Source: Pseudanabaena sp. Salubria-1
GTDB taxonomy: Bacteria; Cyanobacteriota; Cyanobacteriia; Pseudanabaenales; Pseudanabaenaceae
Assembly (NCBI GenBank): GCA_023336205.1
Contig: JALQCR010000019.1
Span: 1-64,000, forward strand
Direction of reading: 5' to 3'
Length of the DNA stretch: 64,000 nucleotides
Shown here: in pieces, positions 1-8,563 of the stretch
How the letters are laid out: the number at the start of each line of letters is the position of its first letter
Numbering within the stretch: position 1 is the first letter of the stretch
Translations under genes and position numbers: made by a program
Notes under the pieces: generated by a model
What the model was told of the DNA's origin: nothing
What the model saw: the letters and a program-made list of their open reading frames with translations, nothing else
Databases searched by the model: none

Positions 1-137
1 TATTAATAAGATTTGCGATCGCTAATTCAAATATATTCATATTAATTTTGTTAGCCATATACCCTTTTTAACTGAGTGTATGTGAAGAATTCCAAGAAAA
101 TAGCTGCTTTTTTGGTTTATCGCTTTCGTTTAGTCAA

Positions 138-180
138 AAAAGTATGAGAGGCAGTGTTTAGCAGCGCCTCTCATACTTTT
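138..180. terminator. Hairpin with 15-bp arms
   Basis: The arms AAAAGTATGAGAGGC and its reverse complement enclose a loop of about 13 bases. The A-rich start and T-rich end would let it terminate transcription in either direction. No gene is visible in 1-427 beyond this and the two hairpins that follow. Confidence 0.5.
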
Positions 181-360
181 GTTTTGAATGACTCTGGCGA
201 AAGCTCTAAGTCAAGCTATTTTGCTGATGTTTGCTCAATTTTTTATCGCTAGTGTATTGAAATGTCTCGGATAATTCCTCTATAGCGTGGATTGCTAATT
301 AAAACTTAGCGATGCTCGCTATTTTTGTTTTTAACGCAATAATACAAATTTAAATCCCAA

Positions 361-427
361 AAGAGAGTTGTGGCGCTGTGCGCCGCAACTCTCTTGTTTT
401 GAAAAGCTTCGCTTTGCGAGGCTTTTC
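361..427. terminator. Two hairpins downstream of the J-domain gene
   Basis: The first hairpin (361-395) has arms built on AAGAGAGTTG and GGCGC around a tgt loop. The second (401-427) pairs GAAAAGC with GCTTTTC. Both lie just past the stop of the minus-strand gene at 428, so they are probable terminators. The first has the GCGC-type core found in many palindromes of this window. Confidence 0.55.
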
Positions 428-1315
428 TTATGAGTGAACAGAGCCATTAGGCATCGTTGCTCCTTTGAAATTGACATTTGTTAGTTTGACCATAACCTTC
501 TCGCCAAAACCAACTTTTGCGCCGCTTAAATCTGCACCACTCAAATCTGCACCACTCAAATCTGCACCAATTAAATTAGCTCCGCGTAAATCTGCATTTT
601 GCAAATTAGCTTGAAATAAATTTGCCCGAAACAAATTGGCACCTTGCAGATTTGCACCTTGAAAATTGACACGATGCAAGAAAGCATCGGTCAAGTCAGC
701 ATTACTGAGATTGGCATAGCTAAGATTACGTCCTTCTAAATACTTCTCGCGCAGATTTGCACCCCTAAAATCGGCTCCAGTTAAATCAGGCTTTTGTGAT
801 TTTGGTGAAGCTTGAGTAGGTTCATGTGATTTACTATGCGACTCTGGCTGAGGATTGGCTTGTCTACTGGTTTGCTGGCGGGACTGCGAAGATTGGTAAG
901 CCTGATAGGATTGGTAGGTCTGAGATTGATATTGTGATTGATGAGGACGATAACGTTCCGAAGATTGGTCTGAAGTTTGTTGTTGTGCTTGATATGAGCT
1001 TTGGTGAGCGCTTTGGTACTTGCTTTGATATCTGGTTTGGTGTTGGTGATATTGCCGATTGCTTTGGGTAGTCGTGTGATGAGAGTGTTTAGCTTGCGAA
1101 TTAGATACTTTTTGTTCAGCCACCTTGCGCAAACTATCCCTTGCGTGGTTGATCTCTTTAAGTTTTTCTTGAGCTTGGAGCTGCTGTTGCACATTCTCTC
1201 TCGGAATGCGATCGGGATGCCACTGCAAAGCCAGCACTTTATAAGCTTTATTGACATCTTCTAAGGTTGCGTTAGATGTCAAACCTAGAAGTTTGTAGCA
1301 TTGATCGATTTCCAT
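428..1315 (-). CDS. J-domain protein with C-terminal pentapeptide repeats
   Basis: A 295-residue protein. Residues 1-65 form a DnaJ-type J domain with the HPD triplet at 33-35, which in this family stimulates the ATPase of DnaK (Hsp70). There is no G/F region or zinc finger, so it is not a full DnaJ. Residues about 70-170 are a low-complexity linker very rich in Gln, Ser, Tyr and His. From about residue 175 a run of pentapeptide repeats (A-D/N-L-x-x) forms a probable quadrilateral beta-helix. J-plus-pentapeptide architectures are common in cyanobacteria. The likely role is to bring DnaK to a specific client, but the client cannot be read from sequence. Confidence 0.85.
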   Translation of the reverse strand: MEIDQCYKLLGLTSNATLEDVNKAYKVLALQWHPDRIPRENVQQQLQAQEKLKEINHARDSLRKVAEQKVSNSQAKHSHHTTTQSNRQYHQHQTRYQSKYQSAHQSSYQAQQQTSDQSSERYRPHQSQYQSQTYQSYQAYQSSQSRQQTSRQANPQPESHSKSHEPTQASPKSQKPDLTGADFRGANLREKYLEGRNLSYANLSNADLTDAFLHRVNFQGANLQGANLFRANLFQANLQNADLRGANLIGADLSGADLSGADLSGAKVGFGEKVMVKLTNVNFKGATMPNGSVHS

Positions 1316-1422
1316 ATTTGTCGATTCCTCAGCACCAGAGAGTTATAGTTTACGCTGACAATCGATCCCAAGTGTATCAAAACAACCAAGTCAAAACCCA
1401 CTGCGTAAATTTAATTAATTTT

Positions 1423-2532
1423 TTAAGTTGTTGAAGTTGGCTGCTCCGCCTCAACAACTATTCCAAAGTAATCACAAATCGCTTGATTAATTGTTGCTTC
1501 CCCATGCATATCTAGCTGATTTGCATTTGCCAAGTCTGGAGCTTTTGGCGGCATATTTAAAAACGACCAGTCACCCTCATAAAACTCTTGAGGCGAAATA
1601 ATCAAATGCTCAGCGTAGTTTTTTACACCAGAAATTAGAGTTTCTGCTTCTAAAAAGCCCTCACGAGTGAGGCAAACCAAAGGAATACCAACTCGCAAAG
1701 CCTCAGCTAATGTGCCGTAACCTGGTTTGGTGACGAGCCGATCGCATACCACCATCAGATCCACAGGACGAAGCCGATCGCAATTAGCTTTAGTCAGGTT
1801 TGGCAAATCAGGAGCATCGCGATCAAAGGTGACAAATTGCCAGTCAGGAAAGCTGGCAAGATTTTGATAAGGAATTGATTGCAGGCTTAGACCCCCAAAA
1901 GTGAGTAATGCTGTGGGGCGATCGCTATCTAAATTAAATTTTTTCCGTAAATATTCTGCCGAATGCCTAGGGCTTGCGCCAGTTAGCCCCACATCTTCTA
2001 TGTTAGAAAAGCAGCTCATCGGTTCGGCAAAGGGTAAGCGAAATAGGCGATCGCAATGGCTATAGGCTTCTGATAAGCGATCGGCAAGTTCGATAAATTT
2101 GTCACCCCAATCGCGATATATGAAATCCCAACCAAAATTTCCAGCCATCCAGCAAGGAATTTTGGCTGCTTTCGCAATTTCTGCAACCATTGGCGGAATG
2201 TCACCGAAGATCAAATCCACTTGATTTTCTTGGAGAAACTTGACTTCAGCTTCAATTAAATCTGCTTGCTTGTCGTAAATCTGCTGCCATACATGCAATG
2301 TAGCCTCGCGATCGACTTGCAAGCTATCGATCTGGATTACGCCCACATCAAATACACGCGGATGATAAACAAAGTCACCTTCGATATACTCTTCCAATAA
2401 CCAACGCGGAGCCGTCGTCGCAATAATCAACTTGATATCAGGCGATCGCTGTTGCAGTTCCGCAAGAACTGCTGCCGTGCGCGTCGCATGACCGAAACCG
2501 TGATTGGTAATTGCAGTATATAGAGTGGGCAT
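1423..2532 (-). CDS. Glycosyltransferase-like protein (GT28/MurG-like fold)
   Basis: A 369-residue soluble protein. It starts with a strand followed by the glycine-rich stretch GFGHATRTAAV, the N-terminal signature of GT-B glycosyltransferases such as MurG and MGDG synthases. The C-terminal half carries KPGYGTLAEAL, like the nucleotide-sugar binding G-loop of that fold. Acceptor and donor cannot be assigned. The diguanylate cyclase gene ends 21 bp upstream on the same strand, so the two are probably cotranscribed. Confidence is good for the fold and low for the substrate. Confidence 0.7.
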   Translation of the reverse strand: MPTLYTAITNHGFGHATRTAAVLAELQQRSPDIKLIIATTAPRWLLEEYIEGDFVYHPRVFDVGVIQIDSLQVDREATLHVWQQIYDKQADLIEAEVKFLQENQVDLIFGDIPPMVAEIAKAAKIPCWMAGNFGWDFIYRDWGDKFIELADRLSEAYSHCDRLFRLPFAEPMSCFSNIEDVGLTGASPRHSAEYLRKKFNLDSDRPTALLTFGGLSLQSIPYQNLASFPDWQFVTFDRDAPDLPNLTKANCDRLRPVDLMVVCDRLVTKPGYGTLAEALRVGIPLVCLTREGFLEAETLISGVKNYAEHLIISPQEFYEGDWSFLNMPPKAPDLANANQLDMHGEATINQAICDYFGIVVEAEQPTSTT

Positions 2533-2553
2533 GGGTTTACTAAAGGTTATTTA

Positions 2554-3666
2554 TTATTTTTGCTGTTCCAATTGCTCGTCAACCTTGAAGTGATTGCGAC
2601 CAGTTTGTTTGGCTTTATAAAGCGCGGCATCCGCACGTTTAAATAAAGAATCAGTCGTATCGTCGGCTTTTGATGTAGCAATACCAATACTAAACGTCAC
2701 TTGCCCTACTTGTTCATGGATCAATTGAGAATTTTGTTTGTATAAACGCTCAGCTAGATTGCAAGCTGTCTGCAAATCGGTTTTCTGTAAAATTACGATA
2801 AATTCTTCACCGCCCCACCTTCCTAATAAGTCAGAATCACGAAGATTGTGAAGCAAAAAATTGGCGATATTCACCAGTACGCGATCGCCAATATCATGTC
2901 CATAGGAATCATTGATTTTCTTGAAATGATCAATATCTACAACAAATATAGTTAGAGTTAAATTGTCTATCTTGGCTAAATTTAGAAAGTTATCAAGAGA
3001 TTGAGCAGCAAACCGTCGATTGCTAATACCTGTCAGATAGTCAGTAGTTGCCGCAATAGTCATATCTGTGGCTTCAGTATTTACTTCAATAATCTGCTCT
3101 TTTAGAACCGCAATTCCTAAAACTATTAATATATAAATCGGTTGAGCAAAACATATATTCTTTATAGCTGGATATAAATTGTTTAATACAAAATCAGGGA
3201 CATATCGCATCACCTCATATAAAATAGTCGAGCATACTAAAGACAAATAAAACAATACTGAAGCGATGATGGCATTACGGGTTTCCAGCATAATGAATGC
3301 CGATACATATATCATCGGTAGCCATTGTAAAAATGTACTAACGCTATAAAGATCGATGACAAAAAAAGGCATCCCCAAAATCATTGCTTGGAAATTAGCA
3401 AGGCAGTAGATAGCAAAGGTATAGAAGGTAATACTTTCAATATATTTTAGGCTTTTCGGGTACAGGGACAATACTATTGTACCGATACTAAAAATAGCTA
3501 TCATAAGTGGATAAGCTATGTTGTCTATGGGATTTACATGGGATTTTGACCCTTCTAGACTCCAAATTCCTATGATCACTAAAACTGCAAAGGTTAAAAA
3601 TACCTTCATCAAACGTGATTTTAGATCATAAAAAGATTGTAGAGATTTTAAATTGATTTGATTCAT
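2554..3666 (-). CDS. Membrane-bound GGDEF diguanylate cyclase
   Basis: A 370-residue protein with about six hydrophobic segments in residues 20-200, then a GGDEF domain. The active-site motif is GGEEF at about residue 283, a functional variant for making cyclic di-GMP from two GTP. An RxxD inhibitory site (RDSD) lies five residues before it, so product inhibition is expected. The membrane part does not match a sensor family I can name. It is probably cotranscribed with the glycosyltransferase-like gene 21 bp downstream, which may hint at c-di-GMP control of a surface glycan; this is inference. Confidence 0.85.
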   Translation of the reverse strand: MNQINLKSLQSFYDLKSRLMKVFLTFAVLVIIGIWSLEGSKSHVNPIDNIAYPLMIAIFSIGTIVLSLYPKSLKYIESITFYTFAIYCLANFQAMILGMPFFVIDLYSVSTFLQWLPMIYVSAFIMLETRNAIIASVLFYLSLVCSTILYEVMRYVPDFVLNNLYPAIKNICFAQPIYILIVLGIAVLKEQIIEVNTEATDMTIAATTDYLTGISNRRFAAQSLDNFLNLAKIDNLTLTIFVVDIDHFKKINDSYGHDIGDRVLVNIANFLLHNLRDSDLLGRWGGEEFIVILQKTDLQTACNLAERLYKQNSQLIHEQVGQVTFSIGIATSKADDTTDSLFKRADAALYKAKQTGRNHFKVDEQLEQQK

Positions 3667-3756
3667 AGAATAATAAAAAATGTCAGTCTTAGTAACTGTT
3701 TAAAATTCTCAGACATATCAAAATAGGAGTCTTGAAATTAGTCTTAAAAATACTTC

Positions 3757-3791
3757 TTGTTAAAAGCATTTCACTTCTGAACTTTTAACAA
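3757..3791. repeat. Imperfect hairpin related to the palindrome at 60506
   Basis: TTGTTAAAAG pairs with CTTTTAACAA across a 15-base loop. The same arm sequence, with a tighter loop, is part of the perfect palindrome at 60506-60556, so this may be a decayed relative. Confidence 0.4.
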
Positions 3792-3802
3792 AAACATGGT
3801 AA

Positions 3803-3905
3803 TACCAAAACACAAAATGGTGTAGCCATTTTGTGTTTTTAAAACCCTTACTGAATTTTGTTTCTAATCCACAAAAGTGTGGCAACACTTTTGTGGATTG
3901 GTATA
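3803..3905. repeat. Composite two-hairpin repeat, copy 1
   Basis: Hairpin A (3807-3839) pairs CACAAAATGG-side arms with CCATTTTGTG. Hairpin B (3866-3899) has arms AATCCACAAAAGTGT and ACACTTTTGTGGATT. A spacer with ACCCTTAC and TTTTGTTT joins them. The same layout appears in opposite orientation at 47943-48046. No gene lies between 3667 and the IS at 3937. Confidence 0.6.
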
Positions 3906-3936
3906 ACTAGTTCAAAAACTAAAAGTTGTAATTTAC

Positions 3937-5460
3937 TTTAGTTTGGACTAATGGGCAGGTATGAGAGAGGAACCAAAAGACACGAGAAAATTGAGCAGGA
4001 GCTTGCAATAGCAAAATCCAGCTCAAAATTGAGAAGAGAAGCAGAACCTAAATGGCAATTGGATGGGTTGGCGCAGGAGTCTTTTCAGTTTTCTTTCTTT
4101 TTGAGGCGTGTTTTTTAACAGTCGGATAGCGAATACGAGGAGGAAGGCGATCGCCTAAGGAGCGTCCGGGCGATTTACCGCGTAGTTTAGGAGGGATTGC
4201 AGGAGTACCAATCGCGGCAATAATTACCGCAAATGATTGAGCGACACGACCAGGAGCAAGATTATCCTGAGGAGACTGCCAAGGTAAAGGAGCATCAACA
4301 CAATCGAGACGAGCGAACCAAAGTTGCCAAGTCATTAAAGGCATCAAAGCACTCCAACGCTCAGCCGCCTGAGTAGAGGTAATCTGGGGCAGAGTCCAAT
4401 GTAACCGTTGCTTGGCAAAACGATACCAATGCTCTATGGCAAAGCGACGCAAGTATTTTAACCAAAGAGTTTCCAAAGCAGGCATAGTTTTACCCAACCA
4501 AGCCAACCACATGGGCTGAAACTTACGGTTGCGCCCCAAGGGTTCAATCACCTCAATTCTAAAAATCTGCATCGGTCTTTCTGGAGAAGTACGGAAATGA
4601 AAGTCACGCCAATAAGTTACCCGTACCCGACCTATTTTTGGGTCTGTAATTTCTATAGTGGTGTCGGCAACAGCCCAAGTTTCTGGGGCATTCAGTTTGA
4701 ATTTATGCCCATGTTTACAAGGTGCACCACGACCGCTATAGGCAGACGGAACTCCCCAAACACAGCGATTAGATGCCAAACGTAGTAATAAATCCGCCTC
4801 AATATTCGCTGTTGCTTTCACAAAACTTGCATTCCCATATCCTCGGTCATAGACAGCTAGGGGGCGTACGCTTAACTGCTTTGTGACTTGTTTGAGTTGG
4901 AAGGCAGCTTTACTCACAGGAGTCTCGAAACTGGTGATCCGCTCATGTTTTATCGGTAGCGCCCAACTCCCACTTGCTTCGGGAATCCACGCCAACGTGC
5001 TGTAGCTTTGTCCTACGCCGATACTTTCGTCTTTGCCATGATGGAATCCTCTTTCCTTCAGCGTTTCCGCATCTGGTCGCAACCACACGCTATTATCTCC
5101 AGCCAGACAAGGTTGCTCTTCGGTTGGGATCTCTTGCACCATTAGTTTCATCAACTTTCCTCTTGCTGGTCGGCTATCGCGCAGTCCCTCATAAATACTT
5201 GACCATTTTCGCCGAAATAATGGATTCATTGACAGACTCACATACGAGCTAATGCTCGGACTTGTCAGGACGGCATCCATTAATTCAAATACTGCATCTT
5301 TTCCTGTTCCTAGGTATTCATATATCGACTTGCGAAATTCTTGTAATTTTTGGAAAATCATAGTAGTCAATGTCAATTTGGTTTATTGATCATTGCTCTT
5401 TTGGCAGTTTGTGACATTCACTTCCTGCCTTTCTTTTCTTCTTTTTAGTCTAAAGTCCAG
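3937..5460 (-). mobile_element. IS element, copy 1 of 2 (IS4/IS701-like)
   Basis: An element of about 1.52 kb with one transposase gene. The ends form an imperfect inverted repeat, matching 13 of 20 positions. It is flanked by the direct repeat AATTTA at 3931-3936 and 5461-5466, a 6-bp target duplication. The second copy, at 29643-31167 in opposite orientation, encodes an identical protein, so both insertions are recent. Family placement is tentative. Confidence 0.85.
4048..5376 (-). CDS. DDE transposase of IS copy 1
   Basis: A 442-residue transposase, identical to the one at 29727-31055. It fits the RNase H-like DDE fold of the IS4 group: a first Asp in LAGDNSVW near residue 94, a second Asp in AVYDRGYG near residue 173, and a Glu in IEHWYRFAKQRL near residue 317. 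The C-terminal 40 residues are basic (Lys/Arg rich). The reading frame is intact and it is probably functional. Confidence 0.9.
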   Translation of the reverse strand: MTLTTMIFQKLQEFRKSIYEYLGTGKDAVFELMDAVLTSPSISSYVSLSMNPLFRRKWSSIYEGLRDSRPARGKLMKLMVQEIPTEEQPCLAGDNSVWLRPDAETLKERGFHHGKDESIGVGQSYSTLAWIPEASGSWALPIKHERITSFETPVSKAAFQLKQVTKQLSVRPLAVYDRGYGNASFVKATANIEADLLLRLASNRCVWGVPSAYSGRGAPCKHGHKFKLNAPETWAVADTTIEITDPKIGRVRVTYWRDFHFRTSPERPMQIFRIEVIEPLGRNRKFQPMWLAWLGKTMPALETLWLKYLRRFAIEHWYRFAKQRLHWTLPQITSTQAAERWSALMPLMTWQLWFARLDCVDAPLPWQSPQDNLAPGRVAQSFAVIIAAIGTPAIPPKLRGKSPGRSLGDRLPPRIRYPTVKKHASKRKKTEKTPAPTHPIAI

Positions 5461-5481
5461 AATTTAGTCACTTATAGCAAT

Positions 5482-5520
5482 AATAAATGAAGGCGGTGCA
5501 AAGCGCCGCCTTCATTTATT
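5482..5520. terminator. Palindrome between IS copy 1 and the EamA gene
   Basis: The arms are 18 bp (5482-5499 and 5503-5520) around an aaa loop, with one G-T wobble. The core is GC-rich and the outer arms are AATAAATGA/TCATTTATT. It lies 32 bp past the stop of the minus-strand transporter gene, so it is a likely terminator. Confidence 0.55.
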
Positions 5521-5552
5521 TAGGCTTTATGTCTTAGGCAAAATTTACATTG

Positions 5553-6647
5553 CTACATTAAGGATTCTTTGCTAAGACTCTTTAATACTGGCAAAGCCGA
5601 GCTAACGAGAACTTGATCGGCTTCTGGCAAAATTTTAGTCTCAGCAATTTCTTCAACGGACTGAGGTTCCTCGCTCATATCTTGTCCAGACCCGCGCATA
5701 CTAACGAGGTAAATACTGCTCAGGGTCAAAATTACACCAATCCATTGCGCGAAGGTGAGATTTTCACCTAAGAAGAGACTGCTAAACATGAGTGCAAATA
5801 CTGGCGTTGAGAAGGTCAAAGCACTTAAAGTAGTCAAACTACCTAAAGAAGCAAAAAAGAAAAATAATCCATAGGCGATCGCACTGCCCATAATCGCCAT
5901 ATAGGTCATCCCCAGCCAACCCCAAGCACTCAAGTCTTGCCACTGCTGCTGCTCGATTTGATTGGAGATTAGCAATAAGGGCAACCCACCAATAATCATG
6001 TGCCAACCAGTCGCCATAACAGGATCGGCATGACGCACCACAGGACGGATCAAAATCGTACCGATCGCCATTGACAACGATGCACCGAGCATAAACCATT
6101 CACCTAGAGTAAATACTCCCGCTTCTAAAACCGTTGCAAAGTCCCCTACGAGCAAAGCTGTCATCAATTCCGATGGCAAACCAATTAGCCCGATTCCGAC
6201 GATACCGACAAATAAACCAAGCGTTGCCCCAAGCCCAATTCTCTCTTTGTATAAAACCGCAGCCATCACCGCCACTGCAAGAGGTTGAGAATCAATTAGT
6301 AACGATCCTAGCCCCGCATTAGTCCGCACTAAGCCCTGTGCCAAAAAACCTTGAAACATCGTGCCATCAACTAATGCAAACAAACTAATCCATAACCAAG
6401 CCTGCCAACCCTTGGGCTGCTGTCTCCCAAAATAAGCCGCACCTAAAACCAGCAATATTCCTGCAGGAATCAATCGCACTGCTGCCATGAACATTGGGCT
6501 CGTCTGAGGCAGCAATGCTTTCATCACCACCATCGCTGTACCCCAAAGGAAAAATGGTGCAATTATTAAAGGGGACTGACGAGTTAGCCCAGAGGTACTG
6601 GCTGGTGTAGATGGCTGCATATTGTAGTTTTTGAATAGGAATTGCAA
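5553..6647 (-). CDS. EamA/DMT-family transporter
   Basis: A 364-residue integral membrane protein with about ten hydrophobic helices in two repeated EamA halves, typical of drug/metabolite transporters. Substrates range from amino acids to purine metabolites and cannot be assigned here. The first Met gives a nine-residue leader (MQFLFKNYN); the second Met, in MQPSTPAS at about 6620, is an equally likely start. The last ~50 residues are a polar cytoplasmic tail rich in Glu and Ser. Confidence 0.85.
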   Translation of the reverse strand: MQFLFKNYNMQPSTPASTSGLTRQSPLIIAPFFLWGTAMVVMKALLPQTSPMFMAAVRLIPAGILLVLGAAYFGRQQPKGWQAWLWISLFALVDGTMFQGFLAQGLVRTNAGLGSLLIDSQPLAVAVMAAVLYKERIGLGATLGLFVGIVGIGLIGLPSELMTALLVGDFATVLEAGVFTLGEWFMLGASLSMAIGTILIRPVVRHADPVMATGWHMIIGGLPLLLISNQIEQQQWQDLSAWGWLGMTYMAIMGSAIAYGLFFFFASLGSLTTLSALTFSTPVFALMFSSLFLGENLTFAQWIGVILTLSSIYLVSMRGSGQDMSEEPQSVEEIAETKILPEADQVLVSSALPVLKSLSKESLM

Positions 6648-6683
6648 ATTTTGTTTGCGAACATGCTTAGAGCTATCGCTAGT

Positions 6684-6728
6684 TCAAGAAGCTTTAGGTG
6701 GCGCTTTGCGCCGCCTAAAGCTTCTTGA
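6684..6728. repeat. Palindrome with GCGC core, 21-bp arms
   Basis: The arms run 6684-6704 and 6708-6728 around a ttt loop, with one G-T wobble. The core GGCGC-ttt-GCGCC is shared with other palindromes in the window, while the outer arm TCAAGAAGCTTTAGG is unique. It lies in the 5' region of the EamA gene rather than past a gene end, which argues against a simple terminator. Confidence 0.6.
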
Positions 6729-6887
6729 GCTTTGATAAGAATTATTAATCATATTATCTCGATCAAAAACCAGAATTTTGAATCATTGCCAACAAAGCGG
6801 ATAAGAATCCATCAAAAGGAATGTATCGCACTAATTCTTTTTATCAAAATCGGTTTTTTGAAAGCTTACCTAAGGCGGACTTTTTAA

Positions 6888-6942
6888 AAAACGATTTTGA
6901 TGTTTCCATTGTCAAAGGCGATGAAAACATCAAAATCGTTTT
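6888..6942. repeat. Inverted repeat, 18-bp arms
   Basis: AAAACGATTTTGATGTTT at 6888-6905 is repeated in reverse complement at 6925-6942, with a 19-base loop. The function is unknown; it could be a remnant of a small mobile repeat or an RNA structure. Confidence 0.5.
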
Positions 6943-7338
6943 CATAGTGAGAATTGCTGTGTATCGCGTTCTTTTTGATGGTCATGTTAGTGGGGCGCAT
7001 GTTCTCAAAACTCAGGAATTTATCGGAAAAACTTGAACTTTTGTGAAGTGCTTGCCCTGTATGCGTTACACTAATTTGATTTGAAAGCAAAATCCTGAAA
7101 TGCTTGCAGCTAGAGCTTTTCAGCGTTCCAACAAAGAATTGTGGCAATAAGTATTTAAAAAAAACTGCTCAAATCCCTATAAATTAATCGTTGTGTATAT
7201 ACACAAGTGGCAAGTTGCTATTAGAATGATCAAACAGAAGTCATAGTCAGTGCGGCTTCCACAAAAAGCGATCGCACAAATATTTCTTTGACATTAAACT
7301 CATACTCACAAATCATCTCTATATATAAGGGGAAACCT

Positions 7339-7638
7339 ATGAACAAAGGTGAACTAGTTGATGCTATTGCTAAAAAAGCTGCCGAAAAGGGCTTGTCAGT
7401 CAATAAAAAGACTGCCGACGAGGTTCTTTCTGCAACGCTTGAAGTAATCATCGATACTGTAGCTGGCGGAGACAAAGTAACTTTGGTTGGATTTGGCTCC
7501 TTTGAAGCTCGCGATCGCAAAGCCCGCGAAGGTCGCAACCCTAAGACTGGCGAAAAGATGGAAATCCCTGCAACTAAGGTTCCTGCCTTCTCTGCTGGTA
7601 AGTCCTTCAAAGAACAAGTCAGCCCTCCTTCTGACTAA
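7339..7638 (+). CDS. hup: HU-family nucleoid protein
   Basis: A 99-residue histone-like DNA-binding protein. It begins MNKGELVDAIA and carries the HU signature GFGSFEARDRKAREGRNPKT with the proline-containing DNA-binding arm. The open frame extends 17 codons upstream, but the ATG at 7339 fits the family length and is preceded by AAGGGGA as ribosome binding site. It bends and compacts DNA as a dimer. The perfect hairpin at 7645-7681 terminates it. Confidence 0.95.
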   Translation: MNKGELVDAIAKKAAEKGLSVNKKTADEVLSATLEVIIDTVAGGDKVTLVGFGSFEARDRKAREGRNPKTGEKMEIPATKVPAFSAGKSFKEQVSPPSD

Positions 7639-7644
7639 TTCTTG

Positions 7645-7681
7645 AAAAAAAGAGGAAGCGCTTAGCGCTTCCTCTTTTTTT
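7645..7681 (+). terminator. Intrinsic terminator of HU
   Basis: AAAAAAAGAGGAAGCGC and its reverse complement enclose a tta loop and end in seven T residues, six bases past the HU stop codon. A textbook rho-independent terminator. Confidence 0.85.
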
Positions 7682-7807
7682 GATTTTTAATTGGAGATTT
7701 CAACAGTTATGCTATATTAAAGCTACAACTCCCTAGAGAAATCTAGTTGGGTAGCCTATATGGCTATCTACAAAATTTTAAAATCTTAGAAGCCACCTCA
7801 AATAAAA

Positions 7808-8476
7808 TTGGGGTGGTTTTGTTCTAGCAATCACAAAATACAGTTGACAAAAAGAAGCGTTATTTACATTGATGGGTTTAATTTTTACTATGGGGTATTA
7901 AAAAATAGTCCTTATAAGTGGTTAAATCTACAAACTTATTTTGAGCGACTCAGACAAGATGATGATGTTCAAAAAATTTGGTATTTCACAGCTCGTGTTA
8001 GTGGAGCATCAGCTTCCCGCCAAAATTCTTATTTAGACGCTCTTTTAACTTTACCGAAAATAGAAATAAAATACGGACTTTTCAAGGATAAAACCCAGAA
8101 ATGCAGAGTTATTGGATGTAGCTTGCCTGCATCACAAAAGAAATATAAAGTTCCTGAAGAAAAAGGAACTGATGTCAATATAGCGCTGCAAATGATAGAT
8201 GATGCTTATCAAGGGCTTTGCGATCGCATAATTCTTGTTTCAGGTGACTCAGACTTAGTGCCTGCGATTAACTTAGTCAAAAAAAGACACCCTCGAATCC
8301 AAGTTTCTGTATACATTCCATCAACTAATCAAAAAAGGGGAGCAGCTTGCGAGCTTCGGAATTGCGCTGATAAGAGTCATACATTAACCCCCAATAATTT
8401 GATGGCACAATCTCAATTTCCACTTACCATTAGTACATCATCGACAACGACAATTAATAAACCAAATTCTTGGTAG
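7808..8476 (+). CDS. NYN-domain (LabA/DUF88-like) putative ribonuclease
   Basis: The NYN/PIN-like fold is clear: VIYIDGFNFYYGVL near the start, the acidic KGTDVNIALQMIDDA in the middle, and ILVSGDSDLVPAI after it. These Asp residues bind the metal in NYN nucleases. The frame opens with TTG at 7808; a second TTG at 7844 (LTKRSVIYIDG) would trim 12 residues and begin closer to the domain. Neither has a strong ribosome site. The C-terminal 30 residues are Ser/Thr-rich with no known domain. It probably acts on RNA, target unknown. Confidence 0.8.
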   Translation: MGWFCSSNHKIQLTKRSVIYIDGFNFYYGVLKNSPYKWLNLQTYFERLRQDDDVQKIWYFTARVSGASASRQNSYLDALLTLPKIEIKYGLFKDKTQKCRVIGCSLPASQKKYKVPEEKGTDVNIALQMIDDAYQGLCDRIILVSGDSDLVPAINLVKKRHPRIQVSVYIPSTNQKRGAACELRNCADKSHTLTPNNLMAQSQFPLTISTSSTTTINKPNSW

Positions 8477-8563
8477 CAAGGTGATTTTTGTCGCAAAATT
8501 TAGTTGTTGACAAGCTCACAAATAAGCTCAAGACTAGACTAAAGCTGAGAGCTTGCAATACCC

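Larger units (their letters stand above)
6648..7338. other. Long intergenic region upstream of HU
   Basis: I see no convincing gene here; the open frames at 6821-7036 and 6884-7147 lack family resemblance and contain an inverted repeat. The region holds the palindrome at 6684-6728, an inverted repeat with 18-bp arms at 6888-6905 and 6925-6942, and the 16-bp palindrome TTGTGTATATACACAA at 7191-7206. The last lies about 130 bp before the HU start and could be an operator. Confidence 0.5.

Noticed and set aside
781..1257. 158-codon minus-strand frame and plus-strand frames within the J-domain gene
   Set aside because: They arise from the low-complexity Gln/Ser-coding stretch and have no domain.
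6821..7147. Two overlapping opposite frames upstream of HU
   Set aside because: Both contain the 18-bp inverted repeat at 6888-6942, and neither looks like a protein.
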